Source: Pyrocephalus nanus
Lineage: Eukaryota > Chordata > Aves > Passeriformes > Tyrannidae
Assembly: GCA_038380795.1 (NCBI GenBank)
Contig: CM076265.1
Location: forward strand, 3,083,501 to 3,147,500
DNA: 64,000 nt
Direction of reading: 5' to 3'
Each line of letters opens with the position of its first letter. Position 1 is the stretch's first letter. Both the position numbers and the translations under genes were made by a program. Below are positions 12,391 to 25,861 of the stretch, one piece after another. Under the pieces are notes generated by a model. That model searched no databases. It was not told the origin of the DNA and was given only the letters and a program-made list of their open reading frames with translations.

Positions 12391-15220
12391 AATGACTCCT
12401 GAAAAACTTCAGTGCATCTCATTTAGAACACACATTGCAGACCCAAGCAATTTATTTATAAATTCAAGGGTCATCTCCATGTGTGGGTCCTTCCCACTGC
12501 CCTCTCAAAATCAGCAGCATGAAGAAATGATGTTCAAAATAGAATGCAACAAAAAGTCCTGAGGACAAATCTTTGTTAGCTGAAAGACTGAGATTATCTT
12601 CAAGTCCTTTTCTGCTGGACTGAATGGGAAGCTGAGCCCTTTTTCATGAAAGGGAATGGGCACAGAAAGGTGGTATTTGCTTTAGCATCCAAAAACCACC
12701 TGCAAGGATGATCGAACCAGATTCTAGACTTCACCAAGCAGGCACAGCTCAGTGAGAAGCACTGGCTGCCACTGCAGAGCTCAGACATTTAGCTCAGCTC
12801 CGTGTGGACCTTCCTTAGTCTGACAGCTTACATAAGCCATGCCACAGGGTAAAGCAGGAGAGCCCCAGGGACCAGTCTGTGGCAGGTAACATCCGGATAT
12901 CGTCAGCCGGGGTTTGAGGCCCAGTTTTCATGCTCTATTTCTACCACTTCTGAGTCGGTGGCAGGTTGTTCTGCAGCACGACACAGCCCCTGCCAGCACG
13001 TTGTTTCCTCAGAATCAGGCACCATGGGAGGGTTTTAACAGTCCTGGTCATCATTTTTCTGGCGTGGGCTCGTACTTACAGCACTGGAGTGGAAAGACTG
13101 CTTTGTCCCCATCCCTCCCCTGACATGCCAGCCATTATGTTGCTCTACACAGGAGTCAGTCTTCTCTTTGTTTGCCTCATTTTCTATCCTCAGTCTCTTA
13201 GTGCTGATTTCATATGTGCTGAGGATGTATCTGGACGAACATTCATACTGCTCATCCAAGATGTTACCACTGTTTCCTGCTCACTAAAACAAGTGCATCC
13301 CATCCACAGCAGCACGGCACTCAGGACAAGCTGCAAAACCCGCCCAAGAAGCAGAATAAACTCTGTGGCGGTTATTTAAGTCAGCCATTGCTAAGTAACA
13401 ATTTGCTCATTGTGACATTATTAACAGCTATCTCAGGGTATCTCTGCAAGCAGCAGTTGTTGCAGTGTCAACATACCTTGGGATACATACACAGGGTCTC
13501 TGGAGACTTTATAACTTGGTTGCTGGCCAGAGCTGCTGCATCCTCACTGCTGCTATTACCTCTGCCAGTTAAATTAAGACAGGCAAACATGCTGCAATCA
13601 CATCTTCGTTTTGCCAGGTAGACCTATGGAAATAAAGACAGACCCAAACCAAAAAAGAATCCCTGATCACAGAGAGAGACAGATGCATAAAGACAGGCCA
13701 AACTGTAATTTTTCTGGAGAACAAAGCAATTCCACTCTTTGATGAGCAGCACACAGAACCAAAATAGGCAAGTGTGGGGCTGGCCAGGTCTCAGACATCA
13801 CTGAGGTAGATACAGCACTTCATCAGGCCCAGGGTCACTGCCAGCCACCCACAGCAGCACAGCAAGGGGATGCAGGGAGCAAGAACAGTAGGAGAGCATG
13901 ATGCCAAGTTAAGGACTCTCTGGTTTTATTTTAGTTTTTTCCACTGAATGATGCTACCTTTCCTTACCTTTCCATCACCTGTGTGATGTCCCTGTGTGTA
14001 GGGCCATGCACAACTCCCTCCTGACCACAGTGTCTGAAATTGGAGGCAGAGGAGGGTTTTCCACTCACACAGGAAGAAATGGCCAGGTGGAAGCATGAGG
14101 AACAGTCAAAGGAAGAAACAAACAGTTAGAGCCACCTTCAGATGGAAGACAGACAAAAGAAAGCACTGTTCTTTACCCAGCAATTAGCAATTTCTGCACT
14201 CCCAGTGAAAAGCCTGGCTACAGGAGAGGCGCTCCCCTGGGAGAGGAGGAGGAAGTTGCTGTCTGGAGGATGGTAGAGGCAGAGCTTCAGATTTGCATAC
14301 ACCCTCCTTTGACCAGTCCCTGCCTCACAGCCTTAGCCACTTTTACACCAGGCCAATTTCACTTCTTCGAGCAGGCTTAGTCCCAGTTTGCACTTTGCTT
14401 GAGAGCAGCATCTTTTGAGACACAGCAGTGCTGAATTACAGTGTGAACATTTTTTCAAGAAGCATCATTCCAAATAGACGCCTACCCCTCGCAGCAGAAG
14501 GGCACACTCCTAAATGGGGTAATTAACAGGCAGCTCTACAACACATGCTGTAAACATTAATAACATGAAATCTTTACCAGACTTCTTGCATCTGCTGGTA
14601 GAGGGTTTGTTTTTCATGGAAGACAAAGCAGTGACTGTGTGTAAATTACTCTCATGTCAAGGGCTAAAATGCAATAATTCACCACCCTAGAACACGCATA
14701 GAAATGACTGCTTTGCCATGCATTTTGTACTAAAAGCAGTAACCTAATCATCAAAGTAAAGCTGAATGGGCTGTTACACACCCTCAGCACAGCACAGGAA
14801 CTCTTACATGTCATGCCTTAGAATCAGCAATTCACATTTCCCACAGAAAGACAACACCAAAAGGCAGAGAGAAACTTGCTCACTCACATCAGATGAACGC
14901 CTGCAAAGAAGCCCAGCTCTACTGTCCAGAATGATGTCCCATGTTTAGTGCCTGCAGCAGTCAGGGCTGCGATATCCAAACAACAGAACTGGTTGGCCAC
15001 TCCCTATCCAGCTTGGATATTGTTTGTTCTACCTGTGCTGGACAAGGAGCCTCATCCATGGACAAAATTACACAGCATTCCTGTCTCAGGACACTCCAAA
15101 CACCTTTGTGCACTATTCCAATACAGAAATACGAGATGAGACCTTTGCAAACAGAACTTCTTCCCTCTCATCATTTGTGATTTGAAGCAGCAGACACAGT
15201 CTAAACCAGGTTTGTTATGA

Positions 15221-15324
15221 AGAACCTGGTCTAGAGGAAAGTGTCCCTGCCCACTGTCAGGGGTTTGGAGCCAGATAATACTTTAAGGTCCCTTCCAATC
15301 CAAACCATCCTGTGGTTCTATGGT
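15221..15324 (+). mobile_element. CR1 LINE, 3' terminal fragment
   Basis: The text runs from AACCTGGTCTAGAGGAAAG through GTGTCCCTGCCCACTGTCAG and TTTAAGGTCCCTTCCAATCC to a degraded ATTCTATG-type tail (TGTGGTTCTATGG). This is the usual order of the end of an avian CR1 in sense orientation. Only about 100 bases remain, the common 5'-truncated form; there is no reverse-transcriptase sequence. Confidence 0.85.
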
Positions 15325-18300
15325 TTGTCAGTGTAACAGCTTTCTTCCTCCAGGTGTTTTGTCCTATTTCTCTGACTCCATTCTCCAGAGTTGCCAGCAC
15401 AGGACAGAGATTTCTGCCACTTATCTGCTGGGGAAATCCCTGCTGGGAAGGGTGAAGCGTGGTTTGAGAACTGGCCCAGGCAGCATTTAACATTTCCTTA
15501 CTGCGGTCACCCTCCCAGGGGGAAGTTGACTTTGGCTGGAGCACTGTGTGTTCTGGCTAACCCTGCTGGCAGACAAACTCCCAGGGACTCCTGGCAGGGT
15601 GAAGCAGAGCAGCCTGAGGCTGCACTCCTGCATTCAGGAAAGCCTGGGGCAGAGACACTGAGTCCAGTCTTCAGTGCCCCCATAAAAGCCTGAGCCAGCT
15701 CACAGCGAGGTTGGTGCCAAGGCTCCTGTACGAAAGGGAATCCAGCTTGTTCAGAGCAGCGTCCTCTGTGTCCCTGCCAAACCCCACAGGATCTCGGGTG
15801 CAGTGTTAGTCATGCTGCTGGTGGTAGTACACATTTACGGGGTCTGTTGTTGAGGCTCTGCCATTTACTGCTTTGTTCATTCAAGAAACCCAAGTTGGCT
15901 TAATCTTATCGTGTTAATAGATCTAAATATGGACATAAAGAACTTGAGCATACATAGGCACAATGAATATGAGTCTCTCATTCATTCCTGCACAGTACAC
16001 AGTAAATTGCCAGTGTGGCCCTTTCAGCTTATTAACATCTTTAGACTTGGCTTCACAAAGATTACACTCCCCACTCAGCAATTCAACCTCCTTCTAATAC
16101 TTTTAAAACAGAGGAAAGGCCAAGACCCCTAGAGAAGATGCCAAAGATTGAATGGTTGGCCCTGAAAGCAGATGAACTGCAACAGCCAGCAAAGCAAACA
16201 GGCCATGCCAACAGTGGTGCTCTCAAGGAAAGGAAGTACAGTTTCTGTTCTGGCATCCACAGAACCCAAACACTTACACACACAATGCAGATCCCTGCAA
16301 GGCAACAGCGAGTATCTGCTTGGAAAGGGTCTTTGCTACTTGGAACTTTTTCAGGCTGTTTTAACGCTGTTCTTGAGGTTTTTCTCAATGCTTTTCTTAA
16401 GGTTCCCTCGCCCTTCTGGTCATTTTGGAAAAAATCAAGTTCACTGCAGCCCAGGCTCCCACATTTACCGGACCCCAGAAAGCTGAAACAGCTCAGGGCT
16501 GGAATATACGGGGTGATATTTTGTTTTCTTTCTAACAGGAATGGACTTTCATTTCCCTCTGAACCGCAGTAAGCACACATCAGGAAACGAGCATTTGCAA
16601 GGATGAAATCTCAACATCGAGCATTATTTAAATTTGTAGGGCTATTTAATGTTCATCACACATTTGATCCTAACAGTGCAAGTGATTTTCTATCAGAACA
16701 TTTTTTTTTTCCACTTCAACAAGGAAAACTGCCCCTCCAAATATAAGCACTGCTTGTTATTTTGAGGCAGTGAGGCAAAACATACAGCACATAGACCACA
16801 TTTGGTTTGCTTAGCAGATGTCTACAGATCACTTGATGTTAATTTCAACATAAAAGCTATTATATTTCTGGCCTTGCCCTATTAGTTGTTAAATAATTAT
16901 TTATGCTTGGCAGATAACTTCTAGGAACCTTGAATAAAGCCCATCAACCCTACTAAACTAACCATATTTGACACAACAGTTTTCACTCATAGAAGACCCA
17001 AGATGTAATGTTTGTTGCCTATATGATTCTGTCTCCCAACCTAAAAGGTAATCCCATATTTATATTTAAACCTAAAGTGCATATAGTCTGTGTTCCAACA
17101 CTACTTCACAGGCAAAGAATTAGCTTGTTTGGTTCACTGACATTTACAGCCATGTGCTATAGCTAGTTTCAGTTCATAGCTCAGTTTATCTAAATCTCCT
17201 ATTCACTTCACAATTCTGGCACTAGTTAATATGTTTTTCCACAGGTGTTTTGGCTTTGCCCATCTAGTTTGCTACACTTGTCATCAGCCAGGCACTGGGT
17301 GCTGCGACCTCGATGGCTACAAAACAAAATAAGAATTGGAAACGTAGGCTTCCCTTAATTAATATATTTAAACAGCTAACCCCACTTACATGAGTGCTAT
17401 TTATATACATTCAAAACCACAGTTGTTGTGTATTCTGGCTGAATGGTTTGTAAATTCCAAATAGCCAATCTACAGTAAAACTCAGAAAAGATATTGAGTG
17501 CAAGGCCCTGTATGAAAGTCTTTCAACCAAGTTTTGGACATTCATATGCTGCTGTCTGAAGAAATTTAGTTGATGTGTTGTCCTTTGTGAGCACACTGTA
17601 GTGTAATTATACTTCTGTATCCTTAACAGACAAGTTAGAATTTAAAGATTTGGAAAATCAAGGAATTTGAACGTTCCACTGAGGAGAAACTCATTCAGTG
17701 TGCCTATTTCTATCTCATCTGTCTGGTTAAAAGAGCACAGCTTCTCTATTATCGTAGTAACGTGCATTATGCCTGCATTTAAGTTTATGTGCAGCTTATG
17801 ATTTTGTGTGATAAATAAAAATTAGTGATGCAAAAAGGAGCAAAAGGCATTCGTATTGCTTCCAGCATACTGCACTTCCTGCCCTAAAAGCTGCGTGGCT
17901 TTGCTTTGCATCGTTGACAAACTGAACTCACTAAAGTTACAAAGATGTTTTCAGCTGATTTTGGTGGGCATTGGACAGACCCCTTTGGCATCTGGGGTGC
18001 CTCTGTCCTTAGGTAGCTTAATTCCAGTGGGCAAAAGTGTTATATCGTATCAATAGAAAATGTTTAAGTTTAGAGGGAGTTTCCCACTTTGATTTCCAAG
18101 CCAGCCCTGTTGTGCTGGCCAACCCTAAGAAGAGCTAGGAAAGAGAGCTGAGATCCTCCATTCCTCTGGATACTTCCATTCCAGGCTGCTCTGTCTGGAT
18201 GCACTCATGCATCTCCCATCCCTGTGATAAGTCCTGTCTACACCTGACCTTGGCACACGGAGATTTTAACTGTGGGTTAGAAATGGCCAGTGAGAGCTGT

Positions 18301-19082
18301 GGGTTGTGCTTCACTTCTGCACCCAGGAGGCAGAGGTTGCGGCCAAAAGTAGGGTTTATTGTAGGGTGGTTTACAATTTTCACTAATGACAAGCCAATTT
18401 CTCCCTGTTGCTGTCTGCTGCATGTGATAACACAAGGTTGCCTTGAACCTCATGTCATAAACTAGCAAAGGAGAGGCAGAAAAAGTGAGGAGAAGAGATA
18501 GTAAATAAAATCATGCACATAAAATACTACTTGTAAACACATGCTTTTTTGTCATATGAATTTGATGTCATTACCTCCTTTGCTTGTTGATAAAACGTAC
18601 CCACTTGCTAGGTACAAACTGCACAGCTGGCTAATATAAGGGATGTCCACATGCTGGAAGGTTCCCTTAGTTTGTTTTTATCAGCTAGAAGATAATTAAT
18701 ATAAACATGGATCCAGCAAGTGGAGGAAGGCAACACCCTTGCTAGGGCAGGGAAGCAGAGTCATTAAATCCAACATTAGCCCTACATGTGGCATTAACCC
18801 AGACAGATCTTTTCTCAAGCACAGTTTTTTTCCCTGTGTTGGAACGGTGTTTGCAGCTCTGAGGGAAGCTTTGCAAGGTCAGCAGTTTCTGTGATGAACT
18901 TTTTAAGATCTTCAACTGAATGCCTGTGCTGAGTTTCATTAAAAACTACTCCGTTTCTCAGACATTCCGAAGTTACTTGCAGCCTTTTCATTTTTAATCA
19001 TTGCTAATTTTACCTCCCTCTGTGAATAAAGGCAATAAATCAAAGCCATATAGAGATATGCTTTAAAAACAAGACTGCCATG

Positions 19083-19102
19083 AAACAAACAAACAAACAA
19101 AT
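19083..19102. repeat. (AAAC)n microsatellite
   Basis: Four AAAC units ending in AAAT. Similar AAAC/GTTT arrays occur at 25577-25604, 25655-25673, 42311-42330 and 55654-55674. Confidence 0.85.
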
Positions 19103-21039
19103 ATCCTAGTGGTGATCCCCAGTATCCCCTGGACTTACTTGGGAAGAGGTCAGTTGAGTCCTGAAGAAGACATCCTAGCCATGGAAAGCAGAAGACTGGA
19201 TAATTGCAGTCAAGTCTTGTCTGGCTGTGATGCTGGTGAAACAATGAAACTGGCATATTAACAGGGGTCCAGGAGGTGGAGCAGCGCAGTTAGTACTAAT
19301 TTTATTTTGAAGAAGTGTGCATTTAACTTGTTGGGGCCTCAGTTTGGCTATCCCTGTAATTCCAAGGCGTCTACTGTTCTCTTCAATGTGATCTGGGATC
19401 TAAGGAGAGGCCATCATCAGACAATGACATGCTGAAAATAGAAATGACAAAGAAATATCTATAATATGCAAAGTAGACAGACAGGCAAAATCTCCTGCAG
19501 ATAATTAGGCTCAATAGTTTCTGTCAGATGATTAAAAGGCCTGACTTCATATATTTCTTTCTAGTGCAGTTTGGGTTTTTTAGCTAGGTGTCCTAACTGA
19601 ATATAACTTTTTAAGAAAGCCTCCAGTGTAAATCAGGCATGTCTGTAGCTCCAAGCACTGTTGCAAGGTTTGGCAACAAACTGGATCACCTGGATATTAG
19701 TACCTTTCAAATTTCACTGCCATCAATAGCTATGCTGGGCAGGGTGGCACAGCTGAACAGTGCTGCCAGTGCTACCACTGGGCAAAGAATTGAATTGTTA
19801 ATTCACGGAGAAATTAGAGGGGAAGAGATTAAACCTTACAGTCTGGGATTTGTAGGCAGACCTGTAAGAGTGGCAAACACCCCTGGACAGATACCAAGGG
19901 ATACAGATTGGTAGTATTTTAATCTCCAGTTAATTAGCATTCTCTCCATTTACTACCTCTAGCACAAATAAAGTTGCCCAGGGTGTTCAATAATTTTGTT
20001 TTCACTCCCCACCATGGTTCTGTTTGAGAAAACGATGATGAAGACAATTCAGTGCTGGCCAAATGAATAGCACAGCCTGCTTTGGGAACACGCACCTTAC
20101 AAACTGGGATCTGATTACATATGTGCCTCTGGCTGCTTGGACCGTCTCTCTCTGACTCTCCACAAGTCTCTGCTCTCTTTTATCGGGGTATTTCCTCATT
20201 TAATGGCTGGGGCAGTGCAGCTTTCTGTAATCAGTAACTTCAGCACAGATTGCAGCACTATCACCAACATTCTCACTATTTAACTGCAAAGCAGAAAAAA
20301 TTCAGCAACAATTTCATTCTTCATTAGAAAAGCAAAACCTTTACTTAACCAATTTTCTTGCTTGCTTTTTTTTCGTATCTTTAACAAAAGACTCTAGTTA
20401 CAGGTTGGAGGCTTATTTTCCTACCTCCAGGGTTCTAAGGTTACACAAGGACTAGTGTATATGCAGAACAGCATTCCTGCAGATTTTTTTTTTTTGTTGC
20501 TCTTGTTTATTACTAAACAAGGGATAACTGTTACCAGCTTCTTCTCTGCTATTTCCTCATTTCAGTAACAATGCACTGACCCTGATAAGTATTCAGCTAC
20601 AGCGTGCCTGCTTTGAAAGACAAAGCTACTCTCCCATATCTTCTGTAAATGATTTGAGGAGGTTTACACCTCAGTCCAAACATCTGTGGCTACAATTCCA
20701 CCCCCACACTCTTGCACTCCGCGTTTACAAATGCAAGAACTCGAGTTTAGGCACAACACGGCCCCGCAGTGCATCCAAGTCTCTAGACTTTTATGCCCTA
20801 CATACACTGTGGAATTTCCACTGTGCATACAAAATTATTCATGACAGAAACACTGAAGGACCACCCTCCCCCTCCCTTTGCAAACACGAATGAGAAAAAT
20901 AGCAAGAGGTTTTCTTTTGCTTCCCGATCATAGCGAGGGAAGGAAATTTTAAACCAACGTGTTTTGGGGAGGGAAAGGGAGAGTCGCTGCAAAATGTTGA
21001 AGACCAGGGGTGCGAGCACATACTTGTATTAACATCTTC

Positions 21040-21175
21040 CATCCCTGGAGCTGCAGTAATTTGCATGACATTATCTACCTGGGATGTTGCTATGGTTATC
21101 ACCATACATAAGTAATTACCAGGGCAAATTGCACATACAGCGCACGGATTCATGCTGTCAGAAGCGAGGGATCTT
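21040..21175. promoter_or_regulatory. Candidate conserved noncoding element
   Basis: A dense set of factor sites in about 135 bases: a perfect POU octamer (ATTTGCAT, 21059-21066), an RFX X-box-like word (GTTGCTATGGTTATC, 21086-21100), TAATTACC and CAAATTGCA. The composition resembles deeply conserved vertebrate enhancers, but conservation itself cannot be seen from one sequence. Confidence 0.3.
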
Positions 21176-21360
21176 CTTATACACTTGAAAATGTAAATGT
21201 TTGAAAGAAACACAAATCACAAAGATTCCTGATAAGCAAAAAAAAAACTTCAAGACTGCTTCTGAGAGATCCAAAATTGTTCTTAACTATGCTTATTGAC
21301 AACAGTACCTCAAGGGACAACTCAGACCATGTCCAAGTGAGCGAGACACTGCACATACTC

Positions 21361-21428
21361 AGTAGAAAATCAGTAGAAACAGTCACCAGTAATAGTAACC
21401 AGAAATCAATCAGTAGAAAGAGTAGAAA
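21361..21428 (+). repeat. AGTAGAAA repeat cluster
   Basis: The word AGTAGAAA occurs at 21361, 21372, 21412 and 21421, within ATCAGTAGAAA-like surroundings. It is an imperfect local repeat, not a clean tandem array. Confidence 0.5.
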
Positions 21429-22957
21429 ATTCCTGCCAAAGAGTTTACAGTGTAAGTAAGTAGACGAGAAAGGCAAGGAGAAAGAGAAGTGGTGTATCAT
21501 ACAGAGCAAACAAGGTTGTCAGCCTCATAGTATTGGCGTGATTATTTTGGGCAGACTATGTCAAGAAACTCGTTTCTGGCAACCAAGCCAAAGATGAAGG
21601 AAAGAGAAGGAGGAAGGGGGTGAGGTAGGCTACATCCATGCTAAGAAAAAGTCAAGGGACGTGGTAGTGTGATGAAGCAGCTAGTCAGGACAAGCCAAAA
21701 CTATGTCTAGTCAAAGTGGTTCTCTGAAAGTTCCCCCATTTCCCCTCCTGAAATGTTTCTGCTGCTATTTGCTGGCCGGGATCTGATTGTACTCTGATCT
21801 CTTCTGGTTTCCCACAGGATCGGAGACAAAAGTTACAGTCTCTCTACAGCTGTACACCCAAGCTGAAAAGAGTAATTAACACCCAGCAGATTCCGGCTGA
21901 AAGTACAAATACAGGGTATCTAATGTTAGATCATCCAAAATAAATTAGACCTTAAAAGCTCATTCTGCAATACTGATACAGCTACATTTGCAATAAAATT
22001 CAGTTGCACTGTACACAAACAGCTTGAGCTGCAGCCCATTGTTATCCATGGAAACTTTTCAACAGCTTTGGCTTTAATAAAATAGTGACCCAAGTAAACC
22101 ACATTAGCCTAACGGAAATGTAAAACATAATTCCGAAAAACACAAAACGGTTTCCTATAATTTAATTTGAGGTGACATACATGAGTCTCATGTCCATCCA
22201 AACTAACCATAAGTTCTGTGTACAAAGGAATACTGCAATTTAGTTATTTTGACTTACTGAGTATAGTAGAATGGAGGAGAAAAATTGTTATATTTTCCAC
22301 TTGTAACTTCTCTGAAAAACAAGTTCTTCTGCTTCTCACAGGCATTTATTTTTACCTCCTTGTAATACTAACAGAGTTATCATCAAAGATCACCATTCTC
22401 TCTAACTGAGCTGTAGAATGCATATTTTTAGAGCTGAAAGAGACTGTAATCCTAGACCCAGCCTTTCACAGTTCTCCATGGGAAACCAGGCAGCCTGCCA
22501 CACTGATCCCAAGAACGATGGTACTTCCCCACACTCACCACCAGTAAGTGGAGCTCACTTGTGTTTCAGTATCCAGCCCCTGAAAGCCATCACTCCCTGA
22601 TAACAAAGGGTCACCACGAGATCCCCGGACTGCTGAGTTAAACCTACTCTCTCATTCTTCCAGGTTGCCTCAGGGGACTGTTAGTCATAGCTGTGTGAGA
22701 CTCTGAAATGAACTCGATTTGTTGGTGAGAAAACCAGTGAAAGTATTGGTGCTTTACATCTTTACACGGGGATCTCTGCGTAAATGCAGCCAAATTCCAC
22801 GAGTACCACATGGGAGTGGGAAATACACAAAGGAATTCTGTGAAGAACAGAGGAAGAGAAGTCTCAATGCCAGGATGTCTTTGCTCAATGGTCAGGAATG
22901 CCCCACAGATTTAGGGGAGGCAGAAGATTTCAAGAAATTTTGCAGGCTGACTTTTTG

Positions 22958-22977
22958 TGTACCCTCGTGAGGGTACA
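22958..22977. repeat. Perfect 9-bp inverted repeat
   Basis: TGTACCCTC and GAGGGTACA are separated by GT. This is a near-perfect palindrome that could extrude a short hairpin. There is no coding context and no T-run that would suggest a terminator. Confidence 0.6.
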
Positions 22978-24488
22978 GGCAGACTGAAGACAAAGAGAGA
23001 TGTGAAACAAGTCATCTCAGGCTTTATCCAGGTAACTGGATGCCCACAATGACAGGCATTTTGTAGCTGTACGTATATTTCATACAAAACAGCTGGTTGA
23101 CTATAAATACATCAGTGAAAAGGGAAAGTAAATATGTGAAGAGCGAAGTGCAAGATGGAAGAAGCGAGATAAATATTGTTAGATTCAGGGGAAAAGCGCT
23201 ATAAACAGTAAGCAAAGCTCTTTGATTTGCACTGTTTTCCAGCCCATAAAACCCTAATATCTGCCAGTGTTTCATTAAAAGCTTATAAACTACCCAGCAT
23301 GCCTGCTGCTGCATTGCTAAAAAACATTTTCGATGTTGCAGACTGGTCTTTTGCAATGTTACAAAGAAACCTTATGTGTATATATCTCAGATGCATTACT
23401 GAAAGAAGTGTGGATTGTGAAAACAGCACCTTAAACTCTAATTAATCATTCAGTAGCAGTAGGTTTCTCTCAGCAGAGAGAAAATGTTCATAGTAATACC
23501 TCTAAACCAGAAAATACAAATATTTCAGGAAAAAAAAACCCAAATATTTTAGGAAACAGGTATTTTGGATAGAAGGCTTAAGATTAAACTACCATTTTGT
23601 GAACTGAGTAAACAGAGTATAAGACATGCCTTCACAGAGGATTGAGAGTTCAAAGTCACAATAGCCCAACAGCAAAATCTGTAAAAGTTAATCTGAGTGA
23701 TACAAAGATCTGGCAACGCTATGACTGACCAGATCAACAACTGTTTTGACTGAATGTGCACCCTATTCTCAGCATTAAAATCTAAGACTTCAGCCCTCTA
23801 AGGACAAGTAATCACAGTATCAGTCCTTTTCCACGAAAAGTCATATTGGATCAATCAAATCTTTATTGTTATTACCAGTGGTCCTGAACCAAGACTGATT
23901 TCCCATCTCTTGTAAGATCACTACATTTTAGGGCTCGCTCCCACTTGAACCCAAATTAAAATGTTCCAATGGCCAGAACCCATATCCCTGAGGCAAACCC
24001 TCCCAGTGTCTGGAGGCTTTCAGATGAACGACCATGTAGGCACTTAGCCCATTCTGCATGGCTGTTACTAGAACTTTTCTCACAGAAGTGGCTCCAAATT
24101 ATTCTGACAACAAAACACATAGATTCATTTCCCACATCCCTCAAATAACTTCATATTCCTCTGCATATTTCACAAGCATCAAGCTGATGTCTGATCATAC
24201 CACTGATGAGTGAATGGGCAGCAAAGCCTACCTGTTACTCGTGCAAATGACTCCTCTCTGAACTAGCAGCACACTCCATCACTTGTGGATCAAGAAGCTA
24301 AAAATTCAGCTCCTCGGCACGGCCTCACTTGTGGGAAAACATTCGAAACAAAATTATAGATGTAGGAATCAGGGACAGGAATTTCAGAAGACTGAGGCAC
24401 AAAAAAGAGCATATCTGAATTATCGCACAAATATGAGACTCCTGAATATGTTAATGAAAACTTTGGTTTGCAGCTATATGCTCAACAC

Positions 24489-24512
24489 AAATAAATAAAT
24501 AAATAAATAAAT
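24489..24512. repeat. (AAAT)6 microsatellite
   Basis: Six exact AAAT units; the locus is likely to vary in length between individuals. Confidence 0.9.
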
Positions 24513-25576
24513 CATCCAAACTCAAACACAATAAAAAGATTACATCTCATTAGCTTCGTAAACTCAAACACTGCTAACCTGATCAGCTGAACCGTTTTGA
24601 AGCTGCCACACACGTATCACAGCTCTCACCAACAGCACTGAAGCAGTTGCTCAGCTCTGGATGTACAAACACACCCAGAGGACAGTCTGTACGGACCTAA
24701 AGCAAAGGGCAGCTGGTGTGACTGAGCTGAAAGGGGTGCATTAGTGTTCCACACTAATTAAGTAAAAAAAAACAATATATTTGACTGTTTAAATGTTTGA
24801 AATCTGCTACTGTTGCCAACGATTCTGAGGCATTTGCACCTTGCACAAGTCACAAAAGGCAGAAAACAGCAAGTGTGGAAATCTCCACCACCACGTTTCT
24901 GTTGTCATTACAAGCAACTCCTGTGCCAAGCATAGTTCAGCTACAAGTTTAGGTCAAACAGGGTAACAACAGTGCAAGGGGAAGCTGTGGTCTGCATGTT
25001 GCATGTCAGCGTTACTGGCACACCCAAAGGCCACATCATAAATGTGGTTTATATACCCTGTGGGCCAGGCTAACAAAACAGTCATTGCAATTTGGAACTA
25101 GCGATACCCTCATGTCCAAAGCAACAATGGACAGAGCAGCCTTGCTGGTGGTGCACATTGTGGTCCTACAGTTCATCACAGGATGAACTCGGCAACAGGA
25201 TCATAACATGCAACAGGCTGCATAGGATGACAGCCCTCTCTATGGTGTAATTCTCTAATTGTGAATTAAGAGTGTAACACAGGAAATGGAATCACCATGG
25301 GTAAATTTCAATTACCTCTGCCTAGAGACTTTTACAACCGTGAGCAAAACAACTCTTAATTTAGCAAAACAGAACAAAACAAATCCCTTCTCGTTGCTGG
25401 ATGGTTTGTGCTTTCTCCCCCCTGCGTTTTCAGGACACCGGGATTGCTTCCCTTACAGTGACAGTGACCCCATGACCTTGAATATCCTCTGCGAGAGTGC
25501 TTGCAGCCCTTTTTTATGATTGTGGGGATATCAGATTGCTGTAACACCCGAGACAGAGTCAAGAGGGGGGATTTTT

Positions 25577-25673
25577 TTCGTTTATTGTTTGTTTGTTTTT
25601 TTTTGGGGGGGGGTTGTTTGCTTTTACTTGTAGCTTTATTGTTTACTTACCATGAAAACAAACAAACAAACAA
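25577..25673. repeat. GTTT array, G9 run and AAAC array (inverted pair)
   Basis: A GTTTGTTTG/T-run (about 25577-25604) is followed by nine G (25605-25613), then about 40 bases later by AAAACAAACAAACAAACAA (25655-25673). The two arrays are complementary over about 15-19 bases and could pair as a stem. They mark the upstream edge of the RCN1 CpG island. Confidence 0.7.
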
Positions 25674-25861
25674 GAAATCACACGGCAGAGAGACCACCAT
25701 CAGCCTGTCGCTGCGGGGTGACCGAAGTGCTCGGAGCGCTCCTTCCGTGTTCGTGAGGGCGGCCTGAGGGACCCCCCTGCCCCGCGGCCCCTCTGCCCCT
25801 CCGGCCGTGCCCCCGGTGCGGACGTGGCGGCCGGGCCGGCCCCGCTGCCAATGGCCGGGCC

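Larger units (their letters stand above)
12400..25570. other. Gene-poor intergenic DNA upstream of RCN1
   Basis: No gene recognised. The longest open frames (165 codons minus and 144 codons plus around 16083-16580) overlap each other on opposite strands and show no domain. Contents include a CR1 tail at 15221, AAAC and AAAT simple repeats at 19083 and 24489, a possible regulatory element near 21040-21175, an AGTAGAAA cluster at 21361-21428 and a short perfect hairpin at 22958. Confidence 0.5.

Noticed and set aside
16083..16580. 165-codon minus frame overlapping 144- and 104-codon plus frames
   Set aside because: Open on both strands at once with no domain, splice context or recognisable similarity; best explained by local base composition.
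19639..19914. 91-codon plus frame with balanced composition
   Set aside because: No recognised domain, no splice or promoter context, and of a length expected by chance in 64 kb.
1..25500. PAX6 or ELP4 exons
   Set aside because: No paired-box, homeobox or ELP4 peptide was recognised in any frame; the PAX6 relation is only by expected gene order.
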